Assembly: GCF_032248455.1 (NCBI RefSeq)
Contig: NZ_JAVTTP010000001.1
Span: 1,486,501 to 1,550,500, forward strand
Direction of reading: 5' to 3'
Source: Pricia mediterranea
Lineage (GTDB): Bacteria > Bacteroidota > Bacteroidia > Flavobacteriales > Flavobacteriaceae
Length of the DNA stretch: 64,000 nucleotides
Shown here: in pieces, positions 63,913 to 64,000 of the stretch
Layout: every line of letters begins with the position of its first letter
Numbering within the stretch: position 1 is the stretch's first letter
Translations under genes and position numbers: made by a program
Notes under the pieces: generated by a model
Seen by the model: the letters and a program-made list of their open reading frames with translations, nothing else
The model's database searches: none
Told to the model about the DNA's origin: nothing

Positions 63913-64000
63913 ATGAAATCAAAAATCGCCCTAGCCTTAATTCTCTCGGGTCTGGTAGCTTTGCTCTACGTTTATAAGAAAGGTGGTTTCGACCATGGAT
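63913..64000 (+). CDS. Start of an exported or membrane protein (partial)
   Basis: Only 29 codons are inside the window: MKSKIALALILSGLVALLYV then YKKGGFDHG. A lysine-rich start and one hydrophobic segment indicate a signal peptide or membrane anchor. Nothing can be said about function. Confidence 0.6.
   Translation, partial: MKSKIALALILSGLVALLYVYKKGGFDHG

Overview
The window looks like a chromosome segment of a marine-type Bacteroidota, most likely a Flavobacteriaceae member. The evidence is three SusC/SusD outer-membrane nutrient-uptake pairs, a FecR tail ahead of an STN-type SusC, an XylR/AraC-type sugar regulator, many lipoprotein signal peptides, a Cys-type sulfatase, a GH95 fucosidase-like enzyme, PVC-type dehydrogenases, and promoters of the TTG-N20-TAnnTTTG kind. 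Species cannot be told from the sequence alone.

Region by region. (1) 1-9.8 kb: FecR end, SusC, SusD, then three phosphate-ester enzymes (Tat metallophosphoesterase, alkaline-phosphatase-superfamily enzyme, EEP hydrolase). An ORF-less group II intron sits directly after the susD stop. (2) 10.6-23.5 kb: an XylR-like regulator diverges from an operon of SusC, SusD, a 1300-residue PmoA-like/PVC dehydrogenase/HEAT/cytochrome c fusion, a Gfo/Idh/MocA oxidoreductase and an MFS transporter, which reads as an oxidative sugar-use locus. (3) 23.5-32.3 kb: an accessory defence-type island with an IS630 relic, a serine recombinase, a DUF1016/YhcG nuclease gene bounded by inverted copies of a perfect palindrome, a Sau3AI/MutH-type restriction-modification pair, a lone TIR protein, and an IS66 element inserted exactly at the TIR stop codon with an 8-bp target duplication. 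(4) 32.4-38.8 kb: a TIM-barrel hydrolase-like lipoprotein, small secreted or outer-membrane proteins, and a tyrosine integrase beside a 3' tRNA-Arg(UCU) fragment and a second short copy of its end (att-like).

(5) 39-54.5 kb, minus strand: PVC-type dehydrogenase with cytochrome c, sulfatase, aldehyde dehydrogenase, PKD lipoprotein, SusD, a SusC gene broken by a frameshift, a beta-helix/cytochrome c fusion, a di-heme MauG/CcpA-type peroxidase and a membrane LytTR regulator. (6) 54.7-64 kb: an IS256 element with 8-bp target duplication, a ThuA/sugar dehydrogenase/PKD/cytochrome c/CBM lipoprotein with a good promoter, a GH95 enzyme, an SDR dehydrogenase and the first codons of another secreted or membrane protein.

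The recurring theme is extracytoplasmic oxidation: five proteins carry CxxCH heme motifs, and most also have a sugar-oxidase, HEAT, beta-helix or carbohydrate-binding domain, next to SusCD uptake pairs. The most unusual signals are the DUF1016 palindromes beside a serine recombinase, the ORF-less intron, and the heme-protein/SusCD operon.
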